From the NCBI GenBank assembly GCA_030040235.1, contig JASHUC010000538.1:1-20380 (forward strand): 20,380 nt of DNA. Reading direction: 5' to 3'. Below the pieces are notes generated by a model that ran no database searches, had not been told where the DNA came from, and saw nothing but the letters and a program-made list of their open reading frames with translations. The DNA comes from Gammaproteobacteria bacterium. Lineage in GTDB: Bacteria; Pseudomonadota; Gammaproteobacteria; Steroidobacterales; Steroidobacteraceae. The position numbers and the translations under genes were made by a program. Shown here in pieces: positions 1 to 6,124 of this stretch (positions within the stretch are counted from its first letter, which is position 1; each line of letters opens with the position of its first letter).

Positions 1-644
1 GCAGCCCCGCCCGGGATGGGCTGCATCATCGGCGTCTCGACCTCGAGAAAATCGAGCGCGTCGAGAAAGTCCCTCAGGTAGCGGATGATGCGCGCGCGCG
101 TACGCAGCACCTTGCGGCTCGTCTCGTTGACGATCAGATCGACGTAGCGCTGCCGGTAGCGACCCTCGGTATCGGCGAGCCCGTGCCATTTCTCGGGGAG
201 CGGGCGCAGTGACTTGGCGAGCATCCGCAGCTCCGCGACGCGCACGGTGAGCTCGTTCGTGTTGGTCCGGAACAGCACGCCGCTCGCGCCGATGATGTCG
301 CCCACGTCCCAGCTCTTGAACTCCTCGTACGCCGCTCCGAGGATTTGCTGCTGCAGGAAGAGCTGAATCTGTCCGGTGCGGTCCGCAATGTGCGCAAAGG
401 TCACCTTGCCGTGCGGGCGCTTGAGCATCATGCGTCCGCCGACGTGCACGCGCGTCGGATTGGCGGTGAACCATTCGCCGGGGCGGGCGTCGAAGGCGGC
501 GTGCAGCTCCCCGGCGAGCGCATCGCGGCGAAAGTCGTTGGGGTAGGTCTGCCCCGCCTGGCGCAGCCGCGCGAGCTTCGCGCGCCGCTCGGCAATGAGC
601 TTGTTCTCGGCGCCCGTTCCCCCGGTGTCCTCGGATTGCGTCAT
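1..644 (-). CDS. lysS: Lysyl-tRNA synthetase, class II (N-terminal part; 3' end beyond left edge)
   Basis: LysRS charges tRNA-Lys with lysine in the cytoplasm. The window holds the first 214 residues, from an ATG at 644-642. The translation begins MTQSEDTGGTGAENKLIAER and continues with the YPNDF segment typical of bacterial LysRS. An OB-fold anticodon-binding domain follows at roughly residues 60-150 (VHVGGRMMLKRPHGKVTFAH, GQIQLF). The catalytic core then starts with class II motif 1 (FLDALDFLEVETPMMQ, leading into GGA) at the left edge. The gene starts 7 nt after the prfB stop, and an AGGA five bases before the ATG can act as ribosome binding site. prfB-lysS is a common bacterial pair, so it is probably co-transcribed with prfB. 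I see no frameshift in the visible part. Identity is very secure. Confidence 0.97.
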   Translation of the reverse strand, partial: MTQSEDTGGTGAENKLIAERRAKLARLRQAGQTYPNDFRRDALAGELHAAFDARPGEWFTANPTRVHVGGRMMLKRPHGKVTFAHIADRTGQIQLFLQQQILGAAYEEFKSWDVGDIIGASGVLFRTNTNELTVRVAELRMLAKSLRPLPEKWHGLADTEGRYRQRYVDLIVNETSRKVLRTRARIIRYLRDFLDALDFLEVETPMMQPIPGGA

Positions 645-651
645 CGGAGTC

Positions 652-1747
652 CTAGACGCCCGCCTTGAGGGAGGCTTCCATGAACGGGTCGAGATCGCCG
701 TCGAGGACCGCGGTGGTGTTACCGACTTCGACACCGGTGCGCAGATCCTTGATGCGCGACTGATCGAGCACGTAGGAGCGGATCTGATTGCCCCAGCTCA
801 CGTCGGATTTGGAATCCTCGAGCACCCGCGCCGCGGCGTTGCGCTTGTTCACCTCGAGCTCGTAGAGCTTCGCCTTGAGCATCTTCATCGCCGTGGAGCG
901 GTTCTTGTGCTGGCTGCGCTCGTTCTGGCAGGCCACCACGATACCGCTCGGCAGGTGGGTGATGCGCACCGCGGACTCGGTCTTGTTCACGTGCTGGCCG
1001 CCGGCACCGGAGGAGCGATACACATCCACCTTGAGGTCCGCAGGATTCACCTCGATCGCGATGTCCTCGTCGATCTCCGGCGAGACGAACACCGAAGCGA
1101 ACGAGGTGTGGCGGCGATTTCCGGAGTCGAACGGCGACTTGCGTACCAGGCGATGCACGCCGGTCTCGGTGCGCAACCAACCGTAGGCGTACTCCCCCTT
1201 GATCTCGACCGTCGCGCTCTTGAGGCCCGCCACTTCGCCCGGATTCGAGTCGATCACCTCGCACGCAAAGCCGCGCGCGGCACCCCAGCGCAGATACATC
1301 CTGAGCAGCATCTGCGCCCAGTCCTGTGCCTCGGTGCCGCCGGCGCCTGCCTGAATGTCGAGGAAGGCGTTGTGCGAGTCCATCTCGCCGCGAAACATGC
1401 GCTTGAGCTCGAGCCGGCGGACACTGGCGGCGAGCCCGCCGGCATCGCGCTCGATATCGTCCGCTGCGGAAACATCACCCTCGGCCTCGGCGAGCTCGAG
1501 GAGCTCGAGTGCATCCGCGACGGCCTTGGTATTGCGATCGATCTGGTCGAGGTCGGCCGTCAACCGTGCGCGCTCCCGGCCGAGCTCCTGCGCCCGCTCG
1601 GGCTTGGACCACACGGCGGGGTCTTCCAGCTCGCGCCCGACTTCCTGCAGACGCTCTTGCTTGCGATCGTACTCAAAGATACCCCCGTAACGAGCGCATG
1701 CGCTCCTCGAGGTCCCTGAGCTGGCGTCTGACCTGGTTGACTTCCAT
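652..1747 (-). CDS. prfB: Peptide chain release factor 2, made by programmed +1 frameshift
   Basis: RF2 reads UGA and UAA stop codons on the ribosome and triggers release of the finished chain. The start is the ATG at 1747-1745. The first 24 codons end ...RSLRGYL, then an in-frame TGA (1675-1673) interrupts. Skipping the T at 1675 continues with [12 protein letters not shown] to a TAG at 654-652, giving 364 residues, the usual RF2 length. The SPF stop-recognition tripeptide lies at about 204-206 and the catalytic GGQ at about 249-251 ([19 protein letters not shown]). The residue just before SGAGGQ is Ser, not the Thr found in E. coli K-12. The gene's own terminator is UAG, an RF1 codon, so only the internal UGA depends on RF2. 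It lies 81 bp after recJ with a candidate promoter in the gap, and lysS follows 7 nt later. Confidence 0.97.
1672..1687 (-). promoter_or_regulatory. prfB programmed +1 frameshift site
   Basis: On the minus strand this reads CGG GGG TAT CTT TGA G. A G-run acting as an internal Shine-Dalgarno sits three bases upstream of a slippery CTT, which is followed by the UGA. The arrangement and spacing match the well-known RF2 autoregulatory site (AGG GGG UAU CUU UGA C in E. coli). When RF2 is scarce the ribosome pauses at UGA, slips +1 from CUU to UUU and makes RF2; when RF2 is plentiful the chain ends after 24 residues. Two bases differ from the E. coli site: C instead of A before the G-run, and G instead of C after the UGA. 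Confidence 0.95.
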
Positions 1748-1788
1748 CTGACAGCACTCTCGCGGATCGTCACGTTTGGATGAGTCGC

Positions 1789-1797
1789 ATTCTATCA
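1789..1797 (-). promoter_or_regulatory. Candidate extended -10 promoter for prfB-lysS
   Basis: The minus strand reads TGATAGAAT, that is TG-N-TAGAAT. The hexamer matches TATAAT at five of six positions and carries the TG of an extended -10. No -35 match is visible at 17 bp. Transcription would start near 1782, giving a leader of about 35 nt to the prfB ATG. A GGGG-CGAG-CCCC hairpin lies just upstream, after the recJ stop, but lacks a T-run. Based on sequence only. Confidence 0.4.
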
Positions 1798-1828
1798 TGC
1801 GCGGGGCTCGCCCCCGAGCTCGCGCCGC

Positions 1829-3535
1829 TCAACGCGGCAGAACGTGGTCGACGAGGAGCTGCAGGCGGCGCTCGCCCTGGTACTCGTTGATATCGAGACG
1901 GTAGACGAGCCGAGTTTCACCCGCGGGAAGCTCCGCGCGCTCATCGAAATGGTTGAAGGCGATCGCATCGAACGTGCGCCCGGTGCGCGGCAGCTCGACC
2001 CACATCTTCAAGTGCTTCTCGCCTACTACCCGCGCGCTGCGCACGGCAAAGAGCCCATCGAAGCACGGCTCCGGAAAGGCCTGGCCCCAAGGTCCTCCCG
2101 CGCGCAGCGCCGCGGCCGTCTCGAGCGCAATCTCATCGGCGGCGAGCTCTCCGTCGGTCTCGATCCAGTCACCGCTCGCGGCAGCGCCCATCGCGCGCGC
2201 CACCTCCTCGTCGAAAGCCCGCGCGAAGACCTCGAGCTTGTCCCGCTCGAGGGTCACGCCGGCCGCCATGGCATGGCCGCCGAAGCGGCTGATGAGCTCG
2301 GGATGGCGGCTCGCGACGGCTTCGAGCACATCGCGGATGTGCAGCTGGGGCACCGAGCGGGCCGAGCCGCGCAGCTGCCCCTCGCCCGCGCACGCAAAGG
2401 CGATCACCGGACGGCCGAGCCGCTCCTTGATGCGCCCGGCCACGAGGCCGACGACGCCCTGGTGCCAGCTCTCGTGGAAGAGCGTGATGCCGCGGTGCTG
2501 CGCGAGGCTGAGATCCGCCGCGCCGAGCCGGCGCACCGCGAGAAGCGCCTCCTCCTGCATGCGCGCCTCGATGAGACGCCGCTCCTGGTTCAACCGGTCG
2601 AGCTCCGAGGCGAGCTCGCTCGCCCGCTGGGCATCGTCGGTGAGCAGGCACTGGATGCCGATCGACATGTCGTCGAGCCGCCCGGCCGCATTGAGCCGCG
2701 GCGCCACCCCGAAGGCGAGATCCGCGGCCGTGAGGCCGGAGCGCCGGCGGCCGGCAATCTCCAGCAGCGCGCGGATCCCCGCAACGCATCGCCCGGCCTG
2801 GATCCGCTTGAGCCCCTGTGCGACGAGCACCCGATTGTTGGCATCGAGCGGCACGAGATCCGCCACGGTGCCGAGCGCCACCAGATCGAGGTACTCGGCC
2901 GCGCCGGGCGCTCCCGCAACGCAGGCGCCCAGGCGGCGTTTGACGGCGGCCATCACGTAAAGCGCCACACCCACCCCCGCGAGTGCGCGGCTCGCGAACA
3001 GGCTCGCACCGAGGTTCGGATTGACGATGACGTTCGCCTCGGGCAAGTGCGAGCCTGGCAAGTGATGATCCGTCACGAGCACGTCGATGCCACGCCCGCG
3101 AGCGGCCGTCACGCCCGCGAAACTCGACACGCCGTTGTCCACCGTCACGATGAGCGTCGGTCGCCGCTCGGCGGCGAGGGCGACGATCTCCGGGGTGAGC
3201 CCGTAGCCGAACTCGAATCGGTTGGGTACCAGGAAATCCACCGACCCGAACGACCAGGCGCGGAGCGCGCGCACCATGAGGGCGGTGCTCGTTGCGCCGT
3301 CGGCGTCGAAATCCCCGATGACGAGCACTCGCCCGCCGCGGTGGGACGCGAGCAATTCGGCCGCCGCCTCCACGCCCTCGAGGGTGCTCACGGGCAACAG
3401 CCGCTCCAGGGCGAGGCTGAGCTCGAGGGGCGAGCGCAGGCCGCGTGCCGCATACACCCGCTGCAGCACCGGGTGCAGGCTTGCACCGAGGCAGGCCGCG
3501 GCGCTCGCCTCGCGGTGTCTGATCTCGAGGGTCAC
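1829..3535 (-). CDS. recJ: Single-stranded-DNA-specific 5'-3' exonuclease RecJ
   Basis: RecJ degrades single-stranded DNA 5' to 3' in recombination (RecF pathway), mismatch repair and base-excision repair. With a GTG start at 3535-3533 the protein is 568 residues, close to the 577 of E. coli. DHH-family motifs appear in order: DFDADG (about 75-80), VDNG (132-135), TDHH (about 155-158) and NPNL. They are followed by LNAAGRLDDM, HQGVVG (358-363) and the DHHA1 motif GGHAMAAG (419-426), with the C-terminal OB-type region after that. The frame is open further upstream, but that stretch does not resemble RecJ and lies inside the preceding gene. The GTG overlaps the stop of the RpfE-like gene as GTGA, which supports this start and suggests translational coupling. 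Confidence 0.96.
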   Translation of the reverse strand: MTLEIRHREASAAACLGASLHPVLQRVYAARGLRSPLELSLALERLLPVSTLEGVEAAAELLASHRGGRVLVIGDFDADGATSTALMVRALRAWSFGSVDFLVPNRFEFGYGLTPEIVALAAERRPTLIVTVDNGVSSFAGVTAARGRGIDVLVTDHHLPGSHLPEANVIVNPNLGASLFASRALAGVGVALYVMAAVKRRLGACVAGAPGAAEYLDLVALGTVADLVPLDANNRVLVAQGLKRIQAGRCVAGIRALLEIAGRRRSGLTAADLAFGVAPRLNAAGRLDDMSIGIQCLLTDDAQRASELASELDRLNQERRLIEARMQEEALLAVRRLGAADLSLAQHRGITLFHESWHQGVVGLVAGRIKERLGRPVIAFACAGEGQLRGSARSVPQLHIRDVLEAVASRHPELISRFGGHAMAAGVTLERDKLEVFARAFDEEVARAMGAAASGDWIETDGELAADEIALETAAALRAGGPWGQAFPEPCFDGLFAVRSARVVGEKHLKMWVELPRTGRTFDAIAFNHFDERAELPAGETRLVYRLDINEYQGERRLQLLVDHVLPR

Positions 3536-4629
3536 GGTGCCGCCCGCACCGCCGGCGCAGCCAGCGCAGAGAGCCCCGCGCGCGGTCTGCGCCACAGGCG
3601 CCATCGATCGCGCGCCGCGATGGATACGCACCGATCGTTCGCGATGAGCGCAACACGCGCGAGCTGCCCGCGAGCGAGCTCATCGAGCGCCGGCACGAGC
3701 CACGCCTCATCGAGGGACTCGAGCGAGCGCAGCGGCGTCATCGTGGAGCGCTCCTGCGAGGGCGGCTCGCGCGTTGCGAAGAGCTCGACGGTCGCAACGC
3801 TGCGGTGCTCGCGCCGCGCGCCGAGGGCGGCAAGAGTGGCGCCCGAGGGCGCGCAGGGCACTCCGGCCAGATGCGAGAGACCTTCCACGTACGCATCATC
3901 GCTGAAAACAGCGACCCGGGGTTGCGCATAATCTGCGGCAGAGGAGGCCAATGCGGGCGGAGCGCTACCCAAAGGCGCTCCGCCCCCCCATAGCCACAGC
4001 GTGCTGATCAGCGCGCGGCCTGCGTGCGCGCGGCGCGCATTGATCGGGTGCTCGTGGAGCCACATCTCGAGCTCCCCACTCACCCGGCGCAGCGCCCCCG
4101 CGCCCTCCCCTGCGCGGGGCAGCGCATCCGCCAGCGTCGAGCCCAGATAGCGCGCCGGATCGGTCGTCTCGATTCGGCCGGGAGGAGCCGGGCCGGCCGC
4201 CAGGAAGCGGCCCGCGCGCGCCGGTATCAACCGGTATCCGACCTCCTCGAACGCCTCATTGAACGCCTGGCACAGCTCCCGCTGCGCGTCGGCCTCGAGG
4301 CGCAGTACGCCGTGCGGACTCAAGTGCACGCTGGTGAGCGTTGCGGTGAGGTGCAGCGGGTCGGCCAACCAGACAAATGGAGCCCGCGCTGGGTCGGCCG
4401 GCGCAACAGACGGCGCTGCGAGCGCCGCGACCGAGGCGGGAGCTGCGTGCGCGAGCTGCGGGAGAGCCAACCAGGCCGCGAGCCACGAGCGCCAGCCGTG
4501 CGGCAGGCTCTCGAGGGTGCCGAACCGCGCCATGCGCGCAAGGCCCGGCAGCATCGCATCGGGGGGCGCGGCAGCGAGCGATCCAGCCGCAAAGTACAAG
4601 TCCGCTGCGACTATGACGAGCTCGCTCAC
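3532..4629 (-). CDS. RpfE-like conserved protein (regulatory protein, RpfE type / COG4255-like)
   Basis: This 365-residue protein resembles the family found upstream of recJ in Xanthomonas and Burkholderia and annotated as 'regulatory protein, RpfE type' or as distantly related to cofactor-independent phosphoglycerate mutase. No biochemical role is firmly established. Recognisable blocks are an N-terminal hydrophobic segment (ELVIVAADLYFA), FVWLADPLHL (about 85-94), a block at about 191-217 with LHEHPINARR and LWLWGGG, and a C-terminal RDRWRLWRRP. I see no metal-binding motif of an active phosphoglycerate mutase. The likely start is GTG at 4629-4627; a longer open frame to 4743 would run into the divergent gene. 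The stop overlaps the recJ GTG by 4 nt. No rpfB/F/C/G genes are in the window, so a quorum-sensing role should not be assumed. Family assignment is from memory of motifs and synteny. Confidence 0.75.
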   Translation of the reverse strand: MSELVIVAADLYFAAGSLAAAPPDAMLPGLARMARFGTLESLPHGWRSWLAAWLALPQLAHAAPASVAALAAPSVAPADPARAPFVWLADPLHLTATLTSVHLSPHGVLRLEADAQRELCQAFNEAFEEVGYRLIPARAGRFLAAGPAPPGRIETTDPARYLGSTLADALPRAGEGAGALRRVSGELEMWLHEHPINARRAHAGRALISTLWLWGGGAPLGSAPPALASSAADYAQPRVAVFSDDAYVEGLSHLAGVPCAPSGATLAALGARREHRSVATVELFATREPPSQERSTMTPLRSLESLDEAWLVPALDELARGQLARVALIANDRCVSIAARDRWRLWRRPRAGLSALAAPAVRAAP

Positions 4630-4642
4630 GGGGCGTATGGTA
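4613..4642. promoter_or_regulatory. Candidate bidirectional promoter between the RpfE-like and Mth938-like genes
   Basis: On the plus strand ATGACG (4613-4618, four of six bases of TTGACA) lies 17 bp before TATGGT (4636-4641, four of six of TATAAT), and the ATG at 4648 follows six bases later. On the minus strand TACCAT (4642-4637, four of six) overlaps the same bases, and the GTG at 4629 follows seven bases later. Transcription would therefore begin at or within a base or two of both start codons, and neither gene shows a Shine-Dalgarno. Prediction by eye; no -35 is evident on the minus side. Confidence 0.4.
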
Positions 4643-4647
4643 CCCGC

Positions 4648-5019
4648 ATGAAACTGACGCGCGAGGCACGCGCCGACGTGAATCTGATCCGCGGCTATGG
4701 GCAAGGAGCCGTGCGCGTCGGCGAGCGCCTCGTGAGCACCCACTGTATCGTCGCGGCCGACACGCTCATCACCCCGCTCGAGGTGGCGAGCGCAGCCGAG
4801 CTCGCCGTCTCACACCTCGAGCCGGTCTTCGCGCTCGATCCCGAGCTCGTGCTCCTCGGCACCGGAGCGCGGCAGAGCTTTCCGGCCGCAGCCGTTCGCG
4901 AAGCATTCGCGGCGCGTGGGATTGCACTCGAGACGATGGATCTCGGTGCGGCTTGCCGGACCTACAACATTCTGGTGCAGGAGGAGCGGCGCGTGATTGC
5001 GGTGCTGTTCGTCAGCTGA
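4648..5019 (+). CDS. Mth938-like domain protein (DUF498 / COG3737 family)
   Basis: A 123-residue protein of the Mth938-like fold, whose eukaryotic relatives include NDUFAF3 and AAMDC; the bacterial function is not settled. Family features seen are the N-terminal INxYxxG-like segment (NLIRGYGQGAVRVGERLVST), the central LLGTGARQSFP block with its characteristic GTG-x4-FP, and the C-terminal GAACRTYNILVQEERRVIAVLF. The ATG at 4648 is chosen because homologues begin near this point; the open frame upstream lies antisense to the divergent RpfE-like gene. There is no Shine-Dalgarno, and the ATG sits six bases after a possible -10 hexamer, so the mRNA may be leaderless. It is one of only two plus-strand genes here. 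Family call is confident, function is not. Confidence 0.88.
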   Translation: MKLTREARADVNLIRGYGQGAVRVGERLVSTHCIVAADTLITPLEVASAAELAVSHLEPVFALDPELVLLGTGARQSFPAAAVREAFAARGIALETMDLGAACRTYNILVQEERRVIAVLFVS

Positions 5020-5036
5020 GCAGTGCAGCGAGGATA

Positions 5037-5182
5037 ATCAAGAGAAGGCACAGAGGGAGAGATTTCCACCGATTCAAGCAATCATTCGAAGCTGACAGAC
5101 TCGAACAATTGGCTCTATTTTATTGTTTTGAAATATTCTTTTTGCTTTCTCGCCCGCTCCCCGCCCTGTGCCTTCTCGTGAT
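5037..5182. repeat. MITE-like module with 17-bp terminal inverted repeats
   Basis: The left arm (5037-5053) reads ATCAAGAGAAGGCACAG. The reverse complement of the right arm (5166-5182) reads ATCACGAGAAGGCACAG, so 16 of 17 bases match, including a perfect 12-bp core. The 146-bp span encloses an AT-rich centre with no coding potential. I see no target-site duplication. The layout resembles a miniature inverted-repeat element, but only genome-wide copies would prove mobility. Confidence 0.5.
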
Positions 5183-5198
5183 CGCCCTCCCAAGCGCG

Positions 5199-5300
5199 GG
5201 CCGCTTAGAACCGCGTGGCGCCGCTGATTGTCGGCATTCGACGACATGGTAAACGGCTTGCAGTTCCGTTCGCAAGCGGCCGAAGGCTCTTCGGGTTTTT
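5199..5300 (+). ncRNA. Possible small structured RNA ending in a terminator hairpin
   Basis: On the plus strand GGCCGCTT (5199-5206) can pair with AAGCGGCC (5274-5281), closing a domain that holds TGTCG/CGACA (5229-5233 with 5242-5246) and GCTTGC/GCAAGC (5256-5261 with 5272-5277). The last stem and the closing helix compete for the same bases. An intrinsic-terminator shape follows at 5280-5300. I recognise no Rfam family and see no clear promoter, so this is a structural inference only. Confidence 0.3.
5280..5300 (+). terminator. Rho-independent terminator candidate
   Basis: A 6-bp stem CCGAAG (5280-5285) and CTTCGG (5289-5294) around a GCT loop is followed by GTTTTT. It would stop plus-strand transcription about 260 bp after the Mth938-like gene, or end a small RNA from the same gap. 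Confidence 0.6.
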
Positions 5301-5315
5301 GAATCCTATCGGGCC

Positions 5316-5362
5316 CCGCGGGTGCCGCGCTACCCCCGCCACGGCGGTGGCGCGGCCCGCGG
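5316..5362. repeat. Long GC-rich hairpin
   Basis: CCGCGG (5316-5321) pairs with CCGCGG (5357-5362). After a two-base bulge, GCCGCGC (5324-5330) pairs with GCGCGGC (5350-5356), and the stem can extend by a few more pairs into the loop. No T-run follows on either strand, so it is not a standard terminator. It might be a REP-like palindrome or a transcript-stabilising hairpin at the 3' end of the surE-pcm message. Confidence 0.6.
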
Positions 5363-5383
5363 ACACACCCTCATAGATATCGC

Positions 5384-5411
5384 GTTTATTTCATAAGCTT
5401 AGCAATTAAAC
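5384..5411. repeat. 28-bp interrupted palindrome in an AT-rich island
   Basis: GTTTA (5384-5388) mirrors TAAAC (5407-5411) about a central perfect palindrome TAAGCTTA (5394-5401), with five unpaired bases on each side. The symmetry and AT-richness look like a protein-binding or recombination site. It does not match the dif consensus. Confidence 0.45.
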
Positions 5412-5416
5412 ATCCT

Positions 5417-5443
5417 GTAACACGTTACGTACCCTCTGGGTAC
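5417..5443. repeat. Two adjacent short palindromes downstream of pcm
   Basis: GTAAC-AC-GTTAC (5417-5428) abuts GTACCC-TCT-GGGTAC (5429-5443). They lie 18 bases beyond the pcm stop codon. Neither is followed by a T-run on the minus strand, so a terminator role for pcm is only possible, not shown. Confidence 0.45.
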
Positions 5444-5461
5444 CCCCTCCCCGTCTTCGCG

Positions 5462-6124
5462 CTACAGCGTCCCCCCGAGCAGGGGCACGAAGGACACCGG
5501 ACCGAGCGATTGCCGGTCGATACGCTGCTCCTTGCGGGTGAGCCGCACGAGCTCCTGTTCGCCCTCCGCGCCAACGGGCACGATCAACCGGCCGCCGATA
5601 CTCAGCTGCTGCAACAGTACCTCGGGCACGGTGAGCGGAGCTGCCGTGACGAGAATGCCGTCAAACGGAGCGTGAGCCTTCCAACCCGCGCTGCCGTCAC
5701 CGTGGCGGAAGCGCACGTTGCGCAACTCGAGCTCCTTGAGGCGCTGCCGTGCGCGCTCGATGAGCGGTTCGATGCGCTCGATCGTGTAGAGCTTCTCGAC
5801 GAGCGGCGCGAGCACCGCCGTTTGATAGCCGCAGCCCGTCCCGACCTCGAGCACGTTGCGCAGAGCGGGGCCTTCGAGCACCGCCTCGGTCATGCGCGCG
5901 ACGATGTACGGTTGCGAGATGGTCTGGCCGAAGCCGATCGGCAGCGCGGTGTCCTCGTAGGCGCGGCTGCTCAAGGCCTCGTCGACGAAGATGTGGCGCG
6001 GCACGTTGCGGATCCGCTCGAGGACACTCAAGTTCGAGATGCCTTGCTCGCGCAGCCGCTGAACGAGCCGGTCGCGCGTGCGCGCCGAGGTCATTCCGAT
6101 GCCCGTGAATCGCAAATCAACCAT
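5462..6124 (-). CDS. pcm: Protein-L-isoaspartate O-methyltransferase
   Basis: Pcm uses S-adenosylmethionine to methylate isoaspartyl residues in aged proteins, the first step of their repair. From the ATG at 6124-6122 the product is 220 residues. It shows the PIMT signature [12 protein letters not shown] (61-72), which includes the active-site ISQP serine, and SAM-binding motif [13 protein letters not shown] (91-102). GDGSAGW and the C-terminal FVPLLGG are also present. The start keeps the GIGMTSxR segment seen in Xanthomonas-type Pcm; the ATG inside it (210 residues) is an alternative. The ATG overlaps the surE stop by 8 nt, so pcm is probably translated by coupling. surE-pcm is a classic pair. 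The nlpD and rpoS genes that follow it in many gammaproteobacteria do not follow here; the structured gap does. Confidence 0.96.
   Translation of the reverse strand: MVDLRFTGIGMTSARTRDRLVQRLREQGISNLSVLERIRNVPRHIFVDEALSSRAYEDTALPIGFGQTISQPYIVARMTEAVLEGPALRNVLEVGTGCGYQTAVLAPLVEKLYTIERIEPLIERARQRLKELELRNVRFRHGDGSAGWKAHAPFDGILVTAAPLTVPEVLLQQLSIGGRLIVPVGAEGEQELVRLTRKEQRIDRQSLGPVSFVPLLGGTL

Larger units (their letters stand above)
5020..5461. other. Structured, partly AT-rich intergenic region (442 bp) between convergent genes
   Basis: This is the only gap over 300 bp. It lies between the stop of the Mth938-like gene and the stop of pcm. I find no credible coding frame: the plus-strand open frame 4953-5252 starts inside the Mth938-like gene and resembles nothing. 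Base composition swings from AT-rich (about 5098-5145 and 5371-5415) to very GC-rich (5311-5362), unlike the evenly GC-rich genes around it. It contains at least five separate inverted repeats, listed individually. It could be a scar of inserted elements, an sRNA locus, or both. Confidence 0.8.

Noticed and set aside
652..1773. Uninterrupted RF2 frame from a GTG at 1773 that would bypass the frameshift
   Set aside because: The peptide before EYDRKQ does not resemble RF2, the GTG has no ribosome site, and the upstream frame from 1747 matches the RF2 N-terminus exactly up to a canonical shift site.
1801..1828. Rho-independent terminator after recJ
   Set aside because: A GGGG-CGAG-CCCC hairpin exists but is not followed by a T-run on the minus strand.
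1844..3931. Plus-strand open frame of 695 codons antisense to recJ
   Set aside because: Low-complexity Arg/Glu/His-rich shadow of recJ, with no family motif.
4630..4743. Longer N-terminus (38 residues) for the RpfE-like protein
   Set aside because: It would lie inside the divergent Mth938-like coding region and shows no conserved sequence.
5384..5411. Chromosome-dimer resolution (dif) site
   Set aside because: It is 28 bp and palindromic, but neither the XerC arm nor the XerD arm of the gammaproteobacterial dif consensus is recognisable.
5020..5461. tRNA, 6S RNA or tmRNA in the intergenic gap
   Set aside because: No cloverleaf with a TTCGANTC arm, no 6S-like long bulged hairpin and no tmRNA ends could be found by eye.
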